From the NCBI RefSeq assembly GCF_008124765.1, contig NZ_VNHS01000011.1, positions 186,001 to 250,000 on the forward strand: DNA of 64,000 nucleotides, in the 5' to 3' direction. Origin of the DNA: Paenibacillus methanolicus (lineage in GTDB: Bacteria; Bacillota; Bacilli; Paenibacillales; Paenibacillaceae). Under the pieces are notes generated by a model. It was not told the origin of the DNA, ran no database searches, and saw only the letters and a list, made by a program, of their open reading frames with translations. Positions 6,950 to 16,019 of this stretch are shown one piece after another (positions within the stretch are counted from its first letter, which is position 1; the number at the start of each line of letters is the position of its first letter). A program made the translations under genes and the position numbers.

Positions 6950-8185
6950 ATGGCTGTATCGGAACAAAACTTGGCGAAATACGCCGAGCTGATCGTCAGA
7001 ACCGGCGTGAACGTGCAGCAAGGGCAGGACGTATTCGTCACGACGACGATCGAGATGGCGCCGCTCGCGCGTCTCGTCGCGGCTTCGGCCTACGAGGCCG
7101 GCGCGCGCAACGTGCACATCGACTGGACGGACGATACGCTCTCGCGCCTGAAATACGAGAAAGCGGCGGACGAGGTGTTCACCGTATTCCCCGATTGGGA
7201 GAAGGACAAACGGATGTCGTTCGTCGAGAACGGCTCGGCGTTCATCGCCATCGTCTCCTCCAACCCGGATCTGCTGAAGGGCATCGATTCGCAGCGCATC
7301 GCGAACTTCCAGAAGGCGTCCGGCACGGCGCTGGCGGGCTACCGTCAAGCGGTGCAATCGGACAAAGTGCCTTGGACGGTCGTCGCGGCGGCGAACAAGG
7401 ATTGGGCGGTCAAAGTATTCCCGAACGCCGGCACGCCGGACGAAGCGGTCGATCGGCTGTGGGACGCGATCTTCTCCTCCGTGCGCCTGCACGCGGAAGA
7501 TCCGGTGGCGGCTTGGGCGGCGCACAACGACAACCTGCACCAGAAAGCGGATTACCTGAACGCGAAGCGATACAAGAAGCTTCATTACCGCGCGCCGGGC
7601 ACCGACCTGACGGTCGAGCTGCCGGAGAAGCACCTGTGGCTCGGGGCGAGCAGCACCGATCCGAAGGGCAACGCGTTCATGGCGAACATGCCGACCGAGG
7701 AAGTGTTCACCGTTCCGTTCAAGGACGGCACGGAAGGCTACGTCTCCAGCACGAAGCCGCTCAGCTACGCGGGCAACATCATCGACGGCTTCAAGCTGAC
7801 GTTCGAGAAGGGCCGCATCGTGAAGGTCGAAGCTAGCCAAGGCCAAGAGATTCTGCAGCAGCTCGTCGACACCGACGAAGGCTCGCATTACCTCGGCGAA
7901 GTCGCGCTCGTGCCGCACCAGTCGCCGATCTCGCAATCGAACATCCTGTTCTACAACACGCTGTTCGACGAGAACGCGTCGAACCACTTCGCTATCGGCA
8001 GCGGCTATGCGTTCAACCTCCAAGGCGGCAAGCAGATGAGCCGCGAGGAGCTGGCCGAGTACGGCGTGAACAACAGCATCACGCACGTTGATTTCATGGT
8101 CGGCTCCGCCGAGATGGACATCGACGGCATTACCGAAGACGGCACGATCGAGCCGATCTTCCGCGGCGGCAACTGGGCGTTCTAA
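6950..8185 (+). CDS. ampS: M29 metalloaminopeptidase (AmpS/PepS type)
   Basis: Cytoplasmic aminopeptidase of 411 residues, the usual length for thermophilic aminopeptidase family M29. The metal-binding part is visible: ANMPTEEVFTVP near 250 (two Glu), LGEVALVPHQSPIS near 315-330 (Glu and His), DENASNHFAIGSGY near 345 (His) and THVDFMVGS near 378 (His and Asp). The N-terminal EQNLAKYAELIVRTGVNVQQ opening is typical. The ATG follows GAAGGGAGCG. It is a single-gene unit ending at a strong terminator, probably for general peptide turnover. Confidence 0.93.
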   Translation: MAVSEQNLAKYAELIVRTGVNVQQGQDVFVTTTIEMAPLARLVAASAYEAGARNVHIDWTDDTLSRLKYEKAADEVFTVFPDWEKDKRMSFVENGSAFIAIVSSNPDLLKGIDSQRIANFQKASGTALAGYRQAVQSDKVPWTVVAAANKDWAVKVFPNAGTPDEAVDRLWDAIFSSVRLHAEDPVAAWAAHNDNLHQKADYLNAKRYKKLHYRAPGTDLTVELPEKHLWLGASSTDPKGNAFMANMPTEEVFTVPFKDGTEGYVSSTKPLSYAGNIIDGFKLTFEKGRIVKVEASQGQEILQQLVDTDEGSHYLGEVALVPHQSPISQSNILFYNTLFDENASNHFAIGSGYAFNLQGGKQMSREELAEYGVNNSITHVDFMVGSAEMDIDGITEDGTIEPIFRGGNWAF

Positions 8186-8198
8186 TCGCCGCAATATG

Positions 8199-8249
8199 AA
8201 TAGCGCCCCCTCCTTGCCTGGTTGGCTTGGCGGGGGCGCTATTTCTTTT
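8199..8249 (+). terminator. Rho-independent terminator of ampS
   Basis: AATAGCGCCCCC pairs with GGGGGCGCTATT over 12 bp, followed by TTTCTTTT. Confidence 0.9.
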
Positions 8250-8305
8250 GCCGCATTCAATACGCATGAGTTCGCAGCGATACGATTTATTAATGCCGTT
8301 TATTG

Positions 8306-8782
8306 TTAATCGAGCTTAATATCCCCTGACTTGGCCTTCGCCATCGACGACAACCGGCCGAACCGCTCGATCATCGAGGCATAACAAGCCTGGTCGATCT
8401 CGAAGCCGCCCGATAGCTTGACCTCGATCCGGTCGGCATTGGCCCCGTATTTCCCCGTCGATAAGAAGTAACGGATCGCCAGCTGTTCTTTGCGGATGCG
8501 CAGCGTCTCGACGCTCATCTCGAAATCCTCGGGGAACCTCGACGCCAATTCGATTCGGTTCTCGACCTTCCCTTCCTTCAGCCGACGGACGAACGACTCG
8601 AACTCCCGCAGCGTGAACCACACGTTGCTGCCCCGTCCCGTGAATTTGTGATCCTTGATCTCGATCGCGCAGGATATGCTCGGCAGCTCGCCGGGAACGT
8701 ACTTCTCCAGCAGAAAGGATATCGTCGATTCGCCGTCCGCGGAGACAATGCGAAAATCATACCTTTGGTCTTCATCCGACAC
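8306..8782 (-). CDS. Conserved hypothetical protein, 158 aa
   Basis: I do not recognise this protein. It begins at a GTG after GGGGGA, is soluble (no signal peptide or membrane segment), and alternates short predicted strands with a central WFTLREFESFVRRLKEG helix and a final SMIERFGRL helix. The overall pattern (strand-rich N-terminus, W..L..F...L helix, strand-rich C-terminus) resembles small WapI-type immunity or related single-domain proteins, but no toxin gene is adjacent, so this is only a loose resemblance. It is transcribed leftward, alone, and convergent with ampS. Confidence 0.65.
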   Translation of the reverse strand: MSDEDQRYDFRIVSADGESTISFLLEKYVPGELPSISCAIEIKDHKFTGRGSNVWFTLREFESFVRRLKEGKVENRIELASRFPEDFEMSVETLRIRKEQLAIRYFLSTGKYGANADRIEVKLSGGFEIDQACYASMIERFGRLSSMAKAKSGDIKLD

Positions 8783-8847
8783 TAGCTCATCCCCCGCTTT
8801 CAGGTCTGTTTCTTCAAGCTTAAAACAATCCGGCCAAATAAGAAACA

Positions 8848-8876
8848 GCCTCGGCGCAAAAAACGTTCGCCGAAGC
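8848..8876 (-). terminator. Terminator-like hairpin after the two-component operon
   Basis: On the minus strand GCTTCGGCG pairs with CGCCGAGGC around an 11-base loop, followed by TGTTTCTT. It lies 50 bases after the kinase stop. Confidence 0.5.
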
Positions 8877-8925
8877 CGTAATTTCCTCGTCTTTCGCCGC
8901 GAAACCGCCTGAATACGCAGGACAT

Positions 8926-10335
8926 CTACTCGCGCGCGCGATTCAACGCGAGGGCGAACGCAAAGTGTCCGGCCCGGTGCGTCAGCGCGATCTCCCCGCC
9001 GTGCAGCGCGGCGATCTGCCTCGCGATGGACAAGCCAAGGCCGGACCCCTCCCGGTTGGCCGCGCCCGAACGGGCTTCGTCCGCCTTATAGAACCGCTCG
9101 AACAGCTTCCGCTCTTGCTCCTTCGTAATCGGCTCGCCTTCGTTCTCGACGACGATGCATATCCGCTCGGGCTCGGCCGCCAGCGTCACCCTTACTTCGC
9201 CCGGCACGACCGAGAACTTCAGCGCGTTCATGAGCAAATTATCGATCGCCCGCACGATTTTCTCCGGATCGACATCCGCGGGCACGCTCTCGGCCTGAAG
9301 TCTTGCCTGAAGCGTTAGCCCCCGCTCGATGGCGAGCGGCTCGTATTCGGTCAGCAGCTGCCCGAGCAGCGCCTTCATATCCACGCGCCGGATATCGAGC
9401 TGAATATCGCCCGAAGACAGCCGCGTGTAGTCGAACAGGTCGTCGATCAGTTTCTTCAACTGAAGCGTCTTGTTGTACGTATTTTGCACGAACCGGTCAT
9501 GCTCGGCTTCGTCCCGGTAGGAACGGCTCCGCAGCAGATCAAGGTAGCCGATAATGCTCGTCAGCGGGGTGCGCAGATCGTGCGAGACGCCCGTGATCAG
9601 CTCCATCTTCGCCCGCTCCGTCTGCCTCTCCTGGCGAAGCTGGCGCTCCAGCTGCTCCGCCATCGCATTGATATTGCCGGCGATTAGCCCCAGCTCGTCC
9701 TTGCCGCGCGTGTTCAGCCGCACGGACAGATTGCCTTTGGCCAGTTCGCTCAAGCTCGCGTTGATGAGCTGGAACCGCCGCATTTTGCGATAGTTCAACA
9801 GGTAGAAGGTGATGACGAAGAACAGGACGAACAGCACCATGTTGCGGCCGCTCTGCGGGACGTAGAAGTAGCCGTCCTTCCCGTGCAGCCGGCCTTGAAT
9901 GACGAGGATGACCTCTTCCTCCTGCCACGTGGCAGGCTCGATCTTCACGTACGGCATGCCTTCGTACGGATCATGCGCGTTGCCTGCCCGCTCGTACAGC
10001 TGCTCCAGGTTCAGACGTTCCTTCTTGCCCGCTTCCTCCGAGCGGAAGCGAACCGTGCCGTCCGCATCCGTGACGTAAACCGCGTATTGGCCGCCGCCGG
10101 CTTCCTCGACCGCCGCCCGCATCGAGAATTCGTTCGCGCGGCCGGGCACCTCGTCCCGCAGCCAAGCCAGACGGTTATCCATCTCGTTGACGCTCGCTTC
10201 GTAGCTCGTGTAAGGGACTTTATGCGCCGCGCGGAACAGCACGTCGATCTGCATGACGGCCAGCGTGCTCGCCAGCAGGCTGAGGGCGAAGGTGACAACC
10301 AGGTGGATGCGCAGGGAGAACGGGCGGTTATTCAA
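8926..10335 (-). CDS. Sensor histidine kinase (HAMP type)
   Basis: Membrane sensor kinase of 469 residues. TM1 is at about 12-30, an extracytoplasmic sensor at 31-163, TM2 at 165-182, HAMP at 184-237, HisKA with His252 in GVSHDLRTPL, and HATPase with NLLMNALKFS, LFERFYKAD and GSGLGLSIA motifs. The start is a TTG at 10335 that overlaps the regulator's last codons, so the pair is translationally coupled; no ATG fits before TM1. It works with the OmpR-type regulator next to it. The layout resembles VanS-like envelope sensors, but the signal cannot be read from the sequence. Confidence 0.92.
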   Translation of the reverse strand: MNNRPFSLRIHLVVTFALSLLASTLAVMQIDVLFRAAHKVPYTSYEASVNEMDNRLAWLRDEVPGRANEFSMRAAVEEAGGGQYAVYVTDADGTVRFRSEEAGKKERLNLEQLYERAGNAHDPYEGMPYVKIEPATWQEEEVILVIQGRLHGKDGYFYVPQSGRNMVLFVLFFVITFYLLNYRKMRRFQLINASLSELAKGNLSVRLNTRGKDELGLIAGNINAMAEQLERQLRQERQTERAKMELITGVSHDLRTPLTSIIGYLDLLRSRSYRDEAEHDRFVQNTYNKTLQLKKLIDDLFDYTRLSSGDIQLDIRRVDMKALLGQLLTEYEPLAIERGLTLQARLQAESVPADVDPEKIVRAIDNLLMNALKFSVVPGEVRVTLAAEPERICIVVENEGEPITKEQERKLFERFYKADEARSGAANREGSGLGLSIARQIAALHGGEIALTHRAGHFAFALALNRARE

Positions 10336-11023
10336 TGCGGTACCCCACTCCCCAGACCGTCTTAATGTAGAGCGGCTCCCTCGGATTGCGCTCGAGCTTC
10401 TCGCGGAGATTGCGGATATGAACCATGACCGTGTTGTCCGAGTAGCCCGACTGCTCCTTCCATACGCTCTGATAGATGCGGTCCGCGCTGAACACATGCC
10501 CGCGATGGCTGGCGAGCAGCTGCAGAATGCCGAATTCGAGCGGCGTCAGCGCCACCTCCCGGTCGCCGGACGTGACGCGGTGACGTTCGGCGTCCACGAC
10601 CAGATCCCCGATGATGATGCGCGTCTCTTCCTGCATCCGCGCGCGCAGCCGCTCCATCCGGCGCAACTGCGCCTTCGCGCGGGCCAACAGCTCGAGCGGG
10701 TTGAACGGCTTCGTGACGTAATCGTCGGCGCCCGTCGTCAGCCCCGTGATTTTATCCAGGTCCTCGCCCTTCGCGGACAGCATGATGACCGGCACGTCCC
10801 ACTGCTCGCGAATGCGCAGGCACGTCTTGATCCCGTCCAGCACCGGCATCATCACGTCCAGAATGACGAGGTCCACGGCCTCCTGCCGCAGCAGCTCCAG
10901 CGCCTGCAGCCCATCCCCCGCCTCCAGCACCCGATAGCCCTCGTTGCGCAAATAAATATGAATCACGTCCCGAATCTCCGGATCGTCGTCCGTCACCAGC
11001 ACGGTGAAGCTTGTTTGACTCAT
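10328..11023 (-). CDS. OmpR/PhoB-type response regulator
   Basis: 231-residue DNA-binding regulator: receiver domain 1-120 with the acidic pocket DDD at 12-14, phospho-Asp56 in VILDVMMP and Lys in YVTKPFNP, then a winged helix 135-230 ending TVWGVGYRIE. The ATG at 11023 follows GAGAAGG; an in-frame ATG 12 codons upstream lacks a ribosome binding site. It overlaps the kinase gene by 8 bases. Targets are unknown; the DedA membrane gene lies 115 bases upstream in the same direction and could be co-transcribed. Confidence 0.93.
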   Translation of the reverse strand: MSQTSFTVLVTDDDPEIRDVIHIYLRNEGYRVLEAGDGLQALELLRQEAVDLVILDVMMPVLDGIKTCLRIREQWDVPVIMLSAKGEDLDKITGLTTGADDYVTKPFNPLELLARAKAQLRRMERLRARMQEETRIIIGDLVVDAERHRVTSGDREVALTPLEFGILQLLASHRGHVFSADRIYQSVWKEQSGYSDNTVMVHIRNLREKLERNPREPLYIKTVWGVGYRIE

Positions 11024-11138
11024 CGCCTTCTCGCCGCCCTTAATGGTTAAGTCTGTCAATGTTTCATGCCGCTATACGTATACGCCGTTAAAGGCGCCTT
11101 TCCCTGCCGCTATCCGTCGCGCGTCGCGCCGCTGCCGG

Positions 11139-11747
11139 TTACCCGGCCAAGCCGGATTTCGTCTTCCGGCGGCGGACGATAATGCGCGTGGCGAAATACA
11201 GCAGCAGCGTACTCGCCAAGAAGAAAATTTTGCTCGCCATCCCCGTTCCCTCCATCAGCTCGAAGGCTTCGTCGCCCCAATGAAACCCGAGCATGAAATA
11301 AATAAAAATCCACGCCACCGCTCCCGTGTAGGCAAACAGCGCCAGCTTGCGGAAGGGGACGCCCGTCGCGCCCGCGACGAACGGCATCAAGTATCGGACG
11401 CCCGGCAGGAAGCAGCTGACGATCAGCGCCTTGGCCCCATAACGGGCGGTCATCGCATCCACCTTGGCCAGCGGACGCCGGAATCGCTCGTTCGCCCTAA
11501 GTTTCCGCAGCAGCATGTGCCCGAACAGCCGGCCGATGAAGAATGCGACGGTGTACGCCACAATGAGCCCCGCAAGGCTATATAGATAGATCCGCCCTGG
11601 ATCGAGCGATCCCTGCCCGGCCAACGAACCGCCAAGCAGCATCGTCGCCTCGTTCGGAATCGGAATGCCGATCGGTCCCAGGCCGAACGCCACGAAGAAT
11701 AAGCCGTATCCATATTGCGCCACGAGCTGCGCAAGCATATCCAACAT
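11139..11747 (-). CDS. DedA-family membrane protein
   Basis: 202-residue integral membrane protein of the DedA/VTT superfamily; members act in lipid (undecaprenyl-phosphate or phospholipid) flipping and envelope stress. Visible features are an N-terminal GPIGIPIPNEATMLLGG segment (about 24-40), the FFIGRLFGHML membrane region, the family core CFLPGVRYLMPFVAGATGVPF at about 112-132, where the Arg is conserved, and a basic C-terminus RRRKTKSG. It reads in the same direction as the two-component pair downstream. A second VTT-family protein lies at 38667. Confidence 0.88.
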   Translation of the reverse strand: MLDMLAQLVAQYGYGLFFVAFGLGPIGIPIPNEATMLLGGSLAGQGSLDPGRIYLYSLAGLIVAYTVAFFIGRLFGHMLLRKLRANERFRRPLAKVDAMTARYGAKALIVSCFLPGVRYLMPFVAGATGVPFRKLALFAYTGAVAWIFIYFMLGFHWGDEAFELMEGTGMASKIFFLASTLLLYFATRIIVRRRKTKSGLAG

Positions 11748-11937
11748 GAAGGATCATTCCCCTTTACCGCTTGATCATAACGTTCCTTAACGCCTGTTAT
11801 AAGCATACGACGCAAATCTGAGCAGGGAGTCAATGAAATTCTGAAGGTTTTCTGAAGAATGGTTAAGGACGTCCGCGCTAGGCCATAGTCCGCGATCTAG
11901 ACGAGGAAACGCAAAAAAAGGAGAATTTTCCCATATA

Positions 11938-11972
11938 ACAAAAAAGCCGCCCCGCCAAAGCGGAGCAGCTTC
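11938..11972 (-). terminator. Rho-independent terminator of the mgl operon
   Basis: On the minus strand GCTGCTCCGC pairs with GCGGGGCGGC around TTTG, followed by TTTTTTG. It is located just after the mglC stop. Confidence 0.85.
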
Positions 11973-11979
11973 GAAAATC

Positions 11980-12990
11980 CTATTTCTTCGCCACGTATTT
12001 GCGGATGTCGAACGCAACCGCCGCGACGATGATGAGACCTTTGATGATGAGCTGGTAGTACGGGCTGATGCCGATGAACGTCAGACCGTAGTTGATAACG
12101 CCGAAGATGACGACGCCGGCCATAACGCCCGGTACGGTACCGATACCGCCTGCGGTGGATACGCCGCCGACGACGCACGCCGCGATGGCGTCAAGCTCGT
12201 ACATGTTGCCGTAGTTGTTCGTCGCGCCGCCGGTGCGGGCTGCTTCGAGCACGCCTGCCAGACCGTAGAGGGCGCCGGCGATCATGTAGATGTACATGAT
12301 GTTGCGGGATACGCGGATACCGGATACGTTCGCCGCTTGGATGTTGCCGCCGATCGCGTACATGTTCTTGCCCAATTGCGTCTTGTTGAAGATGACCCAG
12401 ACGATAAGGGCGACGACGATCGCGATAATGACGATATACGGAACCGAGTACGTGCCGTCCACGCCGATGTAGCCCGTGCCGAGATTCGTAAAGTCCTCGC
12501 GCAGACCGCCGATCGGCTGCGAGGAGTTCGGAGGCAGGTCGAAGTACAAGGAGTTCAGACCGTATACGCCGACCATGGTGCCGAGCGTCGCGATGAACGG
12601 CGGAACGTTCAGCTTCGCGACGATGAAGCCGTTCAGCAAGCCGACGAGCAAGCCGGCGATGATCGCCAGGATGATCGGGATAAACATGTTCAGGTGGCCG
12701 AGATCCGGGAAGAACCGGTTCGCGTACGTATCCATCTGCAGCATGGACGCCGAGATGACCGCCGTCAGGCCGACGATACGGCCGGCGGACAAGTCGGTGC
12801 CGCCCGTGATGAGAATGAACGCCATGCCCAGCGCGATAATGGCGCGGGTCGACGATTGGAGCAGGATATCGCGAAGCGTCGTGATCGCGATGAAGCTTGG
12901 GTCATAAACCGCAATCCCGACGATCAGTAACACCAGAACGATGTAGATCGCGTTTTGCGATGTGAAATTTCGAATACTAGCTGCGTTCAT
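11980..12990 (-). CDS. mglC: Galactose/methyl-galactoside ABC permease
   Basis: Membrane subunit (336 residues) of the MglBAC importer. It has about ten hydrophobic segments and the RbsC/MglC signature regions LGMAFILITGGTDLSAGRIVG (about 57-77), FIATLGTM, and AIAACVVGGVSTAGGIGTVPG near 255-275. The ATG at 12990 is preferred over a TTG two codons upstream because of spacing to AGGAGG. It starts 20 bases after mglA ends and the operon terminates directly behind it. Confidence 0.93.
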   Translation of the reverse strand: MNAASIRNFTSQNAIYIVLVLLIVGIAVYDPSFIAITTLRDILLQSSTRAIIALGMAFILITGGTDLSAGRIVGLTAVISASMLQMDTYANRFFPDLGHLNMFIPIILAIIAGLLVGLLNGFIVAKLNVPPFIATLGTMVGVYGLNSLYFDLPPNSSQPIGGLREDFTNLGTGYIGVDGTYSVPYIVIIAIVVALIVWVIFNKTQLGKNMYAIGGNIQAANVSGIRVSRNIMYIYMIAGALYGLAGVLEAARTGGATNNYGNMYELDAIAACVVGGVSTAGGIGTVPGVMAGVVIFGVINYGLTFIGISPYYQLIIKGLIIVAAVAFDIRKYVAKK

Positions 12991-13010
12991 GCGCAAAAAT
13001 CCTCCTTCGA

Positions 13011-14525
13011 TCAGCCGCGTTGGGCGGCAAGCCGCATAATATCTTCTTCGGTAGCAGTCGCCCCATCGACGATGCCCGTCATACGTCCTTCACACATAAC
13101 CATGACCCGATCGGACATGCCGAGCAGCTCGGGCATCTCGGACGAGATCATAATGATGCTTTTCCCTTGCTTCGCAAGTTCGGTCATGAACATGTAAATT
13201 TCGTATTTGGCGCCGACGTCAATGCCCCGGGTCGGTTCGTCCAGCATGAGAATGTCCGGGTTGGTCAGGAGCCAACGCGCGAGCAATACCTTCTGCTGGT
13301 TACCCCCGGAGAGGTTCTTGATCGGCGTGTCGATCGTAGGCGTCTTCGTGCGGAACCGCGTGACGTTGTCCGCGGCATCCTTGCGCATCTTGCGGTCGCT
13401 CAGCAGCCCGAATTTGTTGCGGTACTGCTTCAGGCTTGCGATAGCCGTGTTTTCCTTAATCGATAGTACCGGGAAAATACCGGTTACGCGGCGTTCCTCG
13501 GTCAGCAGCGCGATCTTGTGGTCAATCGCTTCCACCGGCGACTTGATCTTGACTTCCTTGCCGTTGATGGCGATCGTGCCGGATGCGACGCCGCGAAGGC
13601 CGAACAGCGCTTCGATCAGCTCGGTCCGCTGGGAGCCGACGAGACCGCCGACGCCGAGAATTTCGCCTTTGCGAAGCTCGAAGGACACGTCCTTGAAGGA
13701 CAGCGCCTGCGTGGACGTCAGATTGTTGACCTTCAGGATCGGCTCTCCAGGCACGTTCGTACGCTCCGGGAACCGCTCTTTCAGTTCGCGGCCGACCATC
13801 CGGGAGATGATGAGGTCCATCGTCATTTCCGCGGACGGCCACGTGCCGATCAGCTTGCCGTCGCGCATGATCGTGATGTCGTCGGAGATGCGCAGAATTT
13901 CTTCCATTTTGTGCGAAATATAAATGATCGAGACGCCCCGCGCGCGAAGCTTGTTGATGATCTTGAACAGCTGCTCGACCTCGTTGCCCGTAAGCGAGGA
14001 AGTCGGCTCGTCCATAACGATGACTTTGGCGCGGTACGACACGGCTTTGGCGATTTCAATGGACTGCACGTTGGAGACGGACAAGGAACCGACTTTGACG
14101 TGCGGGTCTAGGGTCATTTCGAGCTCGGCGAGCACCGCTTTCGTTTCTTGCAGCATCTTGCGCTCGTCGATAAAGCGGAATGGGCCGAAGCCTTTCATCG
14201 GATAACGGCCTAGCCAGAGATTATCCATGACGTTCCGGTGCGGAACGGGGTGAAGCTCCTGGTGAATCATCGAGATACCGCGATTAAGTGCATCTTTCGA
14301 ATCTGCAATCTTGACGGACTGTCCGTCGAAAATAATTTCGCCGTCATCCGGCGTGTAGATGCCAAACAAACACTTCATCAGCGTCGATTTGCCCGCGCCA
14401 TTCTCGCCCATAAGCGCGTGGACGGTGCCGGGACGCACCTTCAGCGTCACATTGTCGAGCGCTTTAACGCCCGGGAACGATTTGGAAATGTGATTCATCT
14501 CTAGGATGAACGGGGTATTCGCCAC
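13011..14525 (-). CDS. mglA: Galactose/methyl-galactoside ABC ATPase (tandem domains)
   Basis: 504-residue ATPase with two nucleotide-binding domains, the form used by ribose/galactose importers. Domain 1 has Walker A GENGAGKST near 38 and Walker B VIVMDEPTSSL near 168. Domain 2 (from about 265) has a degenerate Walker A region (GGLVGSQRTEL) and signature LSGGNQQKV near 402 with Walker B MLDEPTRGIDVG near 425. The asymmetry is normal for the family. The start is GTG after AGGAGG. An intercistronic repeat (14563-14662) separates it from mglB. Confidence 0.93.
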   Translation of the reverse strand: MANTPFILEMNHISKSFPGVKALDNVTLKVRPGTVHALMGENGAGKSTLMKCLFGIYTPDDGEIIFDGQSVKIADSKDALNRGISMIHQELHPVPHRNVMDNLWLGRYPMKGFGPFRFIDERKMLQETKAVLAELEMTLDPHVKVGSLSVSNVQSIEIAKAVSYRAKVIVMDEPTSSLTGNEVEQLFKIINKLRARGVSIIYISHKMEEILRISDDITIMRDGKLIGTWPSAEMTMDLIISRMVGRELKERFPERTNVPGEPILKVNNLTSTQALSFKDVSFELRKGEILGVGGLVGSQRTELIEALFGLRGVASGTIAINGKEVKIKSPVEAIDHKIALLTEERRVTGIFPVLSIKENTAIASLKQYRNKFGLLSDRKMRKDAADNVTRFRTKTPTIDTPIKNLSGGNQQKVLLARWLLTNPDILMLDEPTRGIDVGAKYEIYMFMTELAKQGKSIIMISSEMPELLGMSDRVMVMCEGRMTGIVDGATATEEDIMRLAAQRG

Positions 14526-14562
14526 TTTGATACGCCTCCTGTGCCTTGAAACCTATATACAC

Positions 14563-14662
14563 AAGGCGAAACGGCATCGCCGTCTTTTAGCGGCGACGCG
14601 TGTTTCGTTCCGGTGAAATAGAGGTTGATTTATAACCGTGAAACTTATAAATTCCTATATTT
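14563..14662 (+). repeat. Two-hairpin dispersed repeat, copy A (inside mgl operon)
   Basis: About 100 bp in the 202-base gap between mglB and mglA. The left half pairs CGAAAC with GTTTCG around a GCCG/CGGC stem; the right half pairs ATTTATAA with TTATAAAT around CCGTGAAAC. The same arrangement, largely identical in sequence, recurs at 35951 and, degraded, at 52321. In an operon this could form an mRNA structure that sets the ratio of binding protein to ATPase. Confidence 0.8.
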
Positions 14663-14727
14663 AGATGAAACGGCTGCGCCCTGGGGCGCAGCACGCTTCA
14701 TCGCGTTGAATCTGCGTAAAACTTGGA

Positions 14728-15816
14728 TTATTGAGCGTCGGCAATGTTGTCTTTCGTGATTTTCTTGTATGCGATCCAGACGTATTTGCCGTCTGTCAGG
14801 TCATAGCCCGTGTTTTCTTTCGTAGGCGTTTCGCCTTTCGCCAGAACCGCTGCCAGCTCAAGCGTAGCTTTACCTTGGTTCTTCGCGTCGTTCAGAACCG
14901 TACCGAGCAGCGTGCCGTCTTGCAGCGCTTGGATCGCAGGCGCCGTTGCGTCTACGCCGACAACCGGCATGAATTTGTCGCCTGTGAAGTAGCCAGCCGC
15001 TTTGAGCGCTTCGACCGCGCCGAGCGCCATGTCGTCGTTGTTCGCGAAGACCGCTTCGATTTTGTCGCCTTGGGAAGCGAGGAATGCCGCCATTTTCTCT
15101 TGGCCTTTAACGCGGTCCCACATGGCCGTATCTTCAGCCAGCTTCTCAACCGGAATGCCCGCGTCTTCTACGGCTTTAACCGAGAATTTCGTGCGCAGCT
15201 CGGCATCTTGGTGTCCCGGCTCGCCTTTGAGCATAACGTATTGAAGCTTGCCGTCGCCGTTCTTGTCGGCTTTCGGGTTTGCTTTCCAGTAGTCGACGAT
15301 CAGTTGGCCGGAGATGGTGCCGGACTCTTCGGCTTTCGCGCCGACGTAGTATACTTTATCCCATTTGTTCATGTCGTCTGCCATTGGCTCGCGGTTCAGG
15401 AACACGATCGGTACGTCTTTTGCTTTTGCTTTGTCGATCAGAACGCCTGCCGCCGTACGGTCAACCGCGTTGATCGCCAGCGCTTTGTAGCCTTTGTTGA
15501 GGAACAGGTCTACTTTATCGTTCTGCGTCGGTTGGGAGTTCTGGGAATCGACGATGTCGACTTCCGCTTTGCCCGCCGCCGCGTCTTTCAATGCGTTGCG
15601 AACGCCCGTCATGAATGTATCGTCAAATTTGTAGATGGCCACGCCGACTTTCGGAAGTTCTGCGCTGTCGCCCGCGTTCGTGCCTGCGTTCGTTCCCGCG
15701 TTCGTGCCCGTGTTACCCGCGTTGTTGGTGCCTTCGTTGTTGCCGCCACAGCCTGCCAGCGCGCCAACCGCCAATACGCTAGCGAGTACAATGGCCGTCA
15801 TTTTTGTCTTTTTCAA
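14728..15816 (-). CDS. mglB: Galactose/glucose-binding lipoprotein
   Basis: Solute-binding protein of the MglBAC importer, 362 residues. A TTG start at 15816 follows AGGGAGG; upstream ATGs in the frame have no ribosome binding site. The signal peptide ends in the lipobox LAGC, so the mature protein is lipid-anchored. A low-complexity linker with repeated GTNA units follows, encoded by ~12-base repeats at 15672-15711. The rest matches E. coli MglB closely: VAIYKFDDTFM, ALAINAVD, FLNREP, the calcium loop DKNGDGKLQ, LKGEPGHQDAE, TAMWDR and NNDDMALGAVEALKA. Confidence 0.94.
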   Translation of the reverse strand: MKKTKMTAIVLASVLAVGALAGCGGNNEGTNNAGNTGTNAGTNAGTNAGDSAELPKVGVAIYKFDDTFMTGVRNALKDAAAGKAEVDIVDSQNSQPTQNDKVDLFLNKGYKALAINAVDRTAAGVLIDKAKAKDVPIVFLNREPMADDMNKWDKVYYVGAKAEESGTISGQLIVDYWKANPKADKNGDGKLQYVMLKGEPGHQDAELRTKFSVKAVEDAGIPVEKLAEDTAMWDRVKGQEKMAAFLASQGDKIEAVFANNDDMALGAVEALKAAGYFTGDKFMPVVGVDATAPAIQALQDGTLLGTVLNDAKNQGKATLELAAVLAKGETPTKENTGYDLTDGKYVWIAYKKITKDNIADAQ

Positions 15817-15914
15817 GAAGAACAACCTCCCTTTAAATCGTTCATGTTCTTTTTGGATGCCTGCGTTCGTAGTGTTTCTCTCGCCTGCTGAATTTATTAT
15901 GCGCGATTGTGAGA

Positions 15915-15928
15915 GGAAAACGAATTCA
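15915..15928. promoter_or_regulatory. Possible cre-like site upstream of mglB
   Basis: GGAAAACGAATTCA differs from the catabolite-responsive-element consensus at two positions and sits about 100 bases before mglB, just upstream of a CATAAT -10-like sequence (minus strand, 15896-15901). CcpA control of a sugar transporter would be normal, but the match is imperfect. Confidence 0.3.
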
Positions 15929-15968
15929 ATATTCTCCTGTTTTCTATCGAAATTCTCATCTGTTTTCA

Positions 15969-15995
15969 TAAAAAAAAGACATGTCGAAACATGTC
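15969..15995 (-). terminator. Terminator between the sensor operon and mglB
   Basis: On the minus strand GACATGT pairs with ACATGTC around a TTCG tetraloop, followed by eight or more T. It separates the regulator-kinase-binding protein transcript from mglBAC. Confidence 0.8.
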
Positions 15996-16019
15996 GGAAT
16001 TGATGGAATATTCAATGTT

